A DNA stretch of 6,920 nt from Deltaproteobacteria bacterium (lineage in GTDB: Bacteria > Desulfobacterota > Binatia > UBA9968): the NCBI GenBank assembly GCA_021323355.1, contig JAJONK010000261.1, positions 1-6,920 of the forward strand. Direction: 5' to 3'. The position numbers were made by a program, and so were the translations under genes. Numbering within the stretch: the stretch's first letter is position 1; each line of letters starts with the position of its first letter. The notes under the pieces were generated by a model, which had not been told where the DNA came from, did not search any database, and was given only the letters and a program-made list of their open reading frames with translations. Below, piece after piece: positions 6,847 to 6,920 of this stretch.

Positions 6847-6920
6847 TTGAGCTTTCTCAGTGCCTCCATGAAGAACGGGGGTGCAGACAAGCGAGGCCGA
6901 GGGCCGTCGATCGGCACTAC
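6847..6920 (+). CDS. Possible start of a further gene (3' partial)
   Basis: After the tctB stop, a GGGGGA run at 6833-6838 lies 8 bases before a TTG at 6847. An open frame from there (LSFLSASMKNGG, with an internal ATG at 6868) continues to the window edge. Only about 24 codons are visible and I recognise no domain. It may be the next operon gene or a chance frame. Confidence 0.25.
   Translation, partial: MSFLSASMKNGGADKRGRGPSIGT

Overview
This window looks like part of a catabolic and uptake operon from a Gram-negative bacterium, most likely a proteobacterium. The clue is a complete set of tripartite tricarboxylate transporter (TTT) genes with a Bug/TctC-type periplasmic receptor, a combination most abundant in Proteobacteria. 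Base composition is moderately GC-rich by eye. I cannot name a genus. All convincing genes lie on the + strand, and I see no tRNA, rRNA, CRISPR array or recognisable insertion sequence.

Layout. (a) 1-861: a polysaccharide-deacetylase/PuuE-like hydrolase whose 5' end is probably cut by the window edge. (b) 913-2589: a thiamine-diphosphate (ThDP) enzyme of the acetolactate synthase/benzoylformate decarboxylase superfamily. (c) 2651-3493: a short-chain dehydrogenase/reductase (SDR). (d) 3495-4514: tctC, the secreted solute receptor, starting 1 base after the SDR stop. (e) 4515-4816: about 300 bases with no convincing gene, holding two short inverted repeats, a T7 tract and a weak antisense reading frame. 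(f) 4817/4910-6358: tctA, the large membrane subunit, whose N-terminal coding sequence is present but has no usual start codon. (g) 6348-6827: tctB, overlapping tctA by 11 bases. (h) 6828-6920: the possible beginning of another gene.

How the genes may work together (inference). TctC would capture an organic acid in the periplasm and TctAB would import it using an ion gradient. The three soluble enzymes offer a hydrolytic step (deacetylase-like), a ThDP-dependent C-C cleavage or ligation of a 2-oxo compound, and an NAD(P)-dependent redox step (SDR). No substrate can be assigned from sequence alone.

The most notable observation is at the start of tctA. Thirty-one codons of family-like N-terminal sequence (4817-4909) lie in frame upstream of the first available start codon (TTG 4910), and an in-frame TAG at 4814 closes them off. 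Either the gene is damaged, a base was lost in the sequence or assembly, or initiation is non-canonical. The neighbouring 300-base gap splits what is usually a compact operon.
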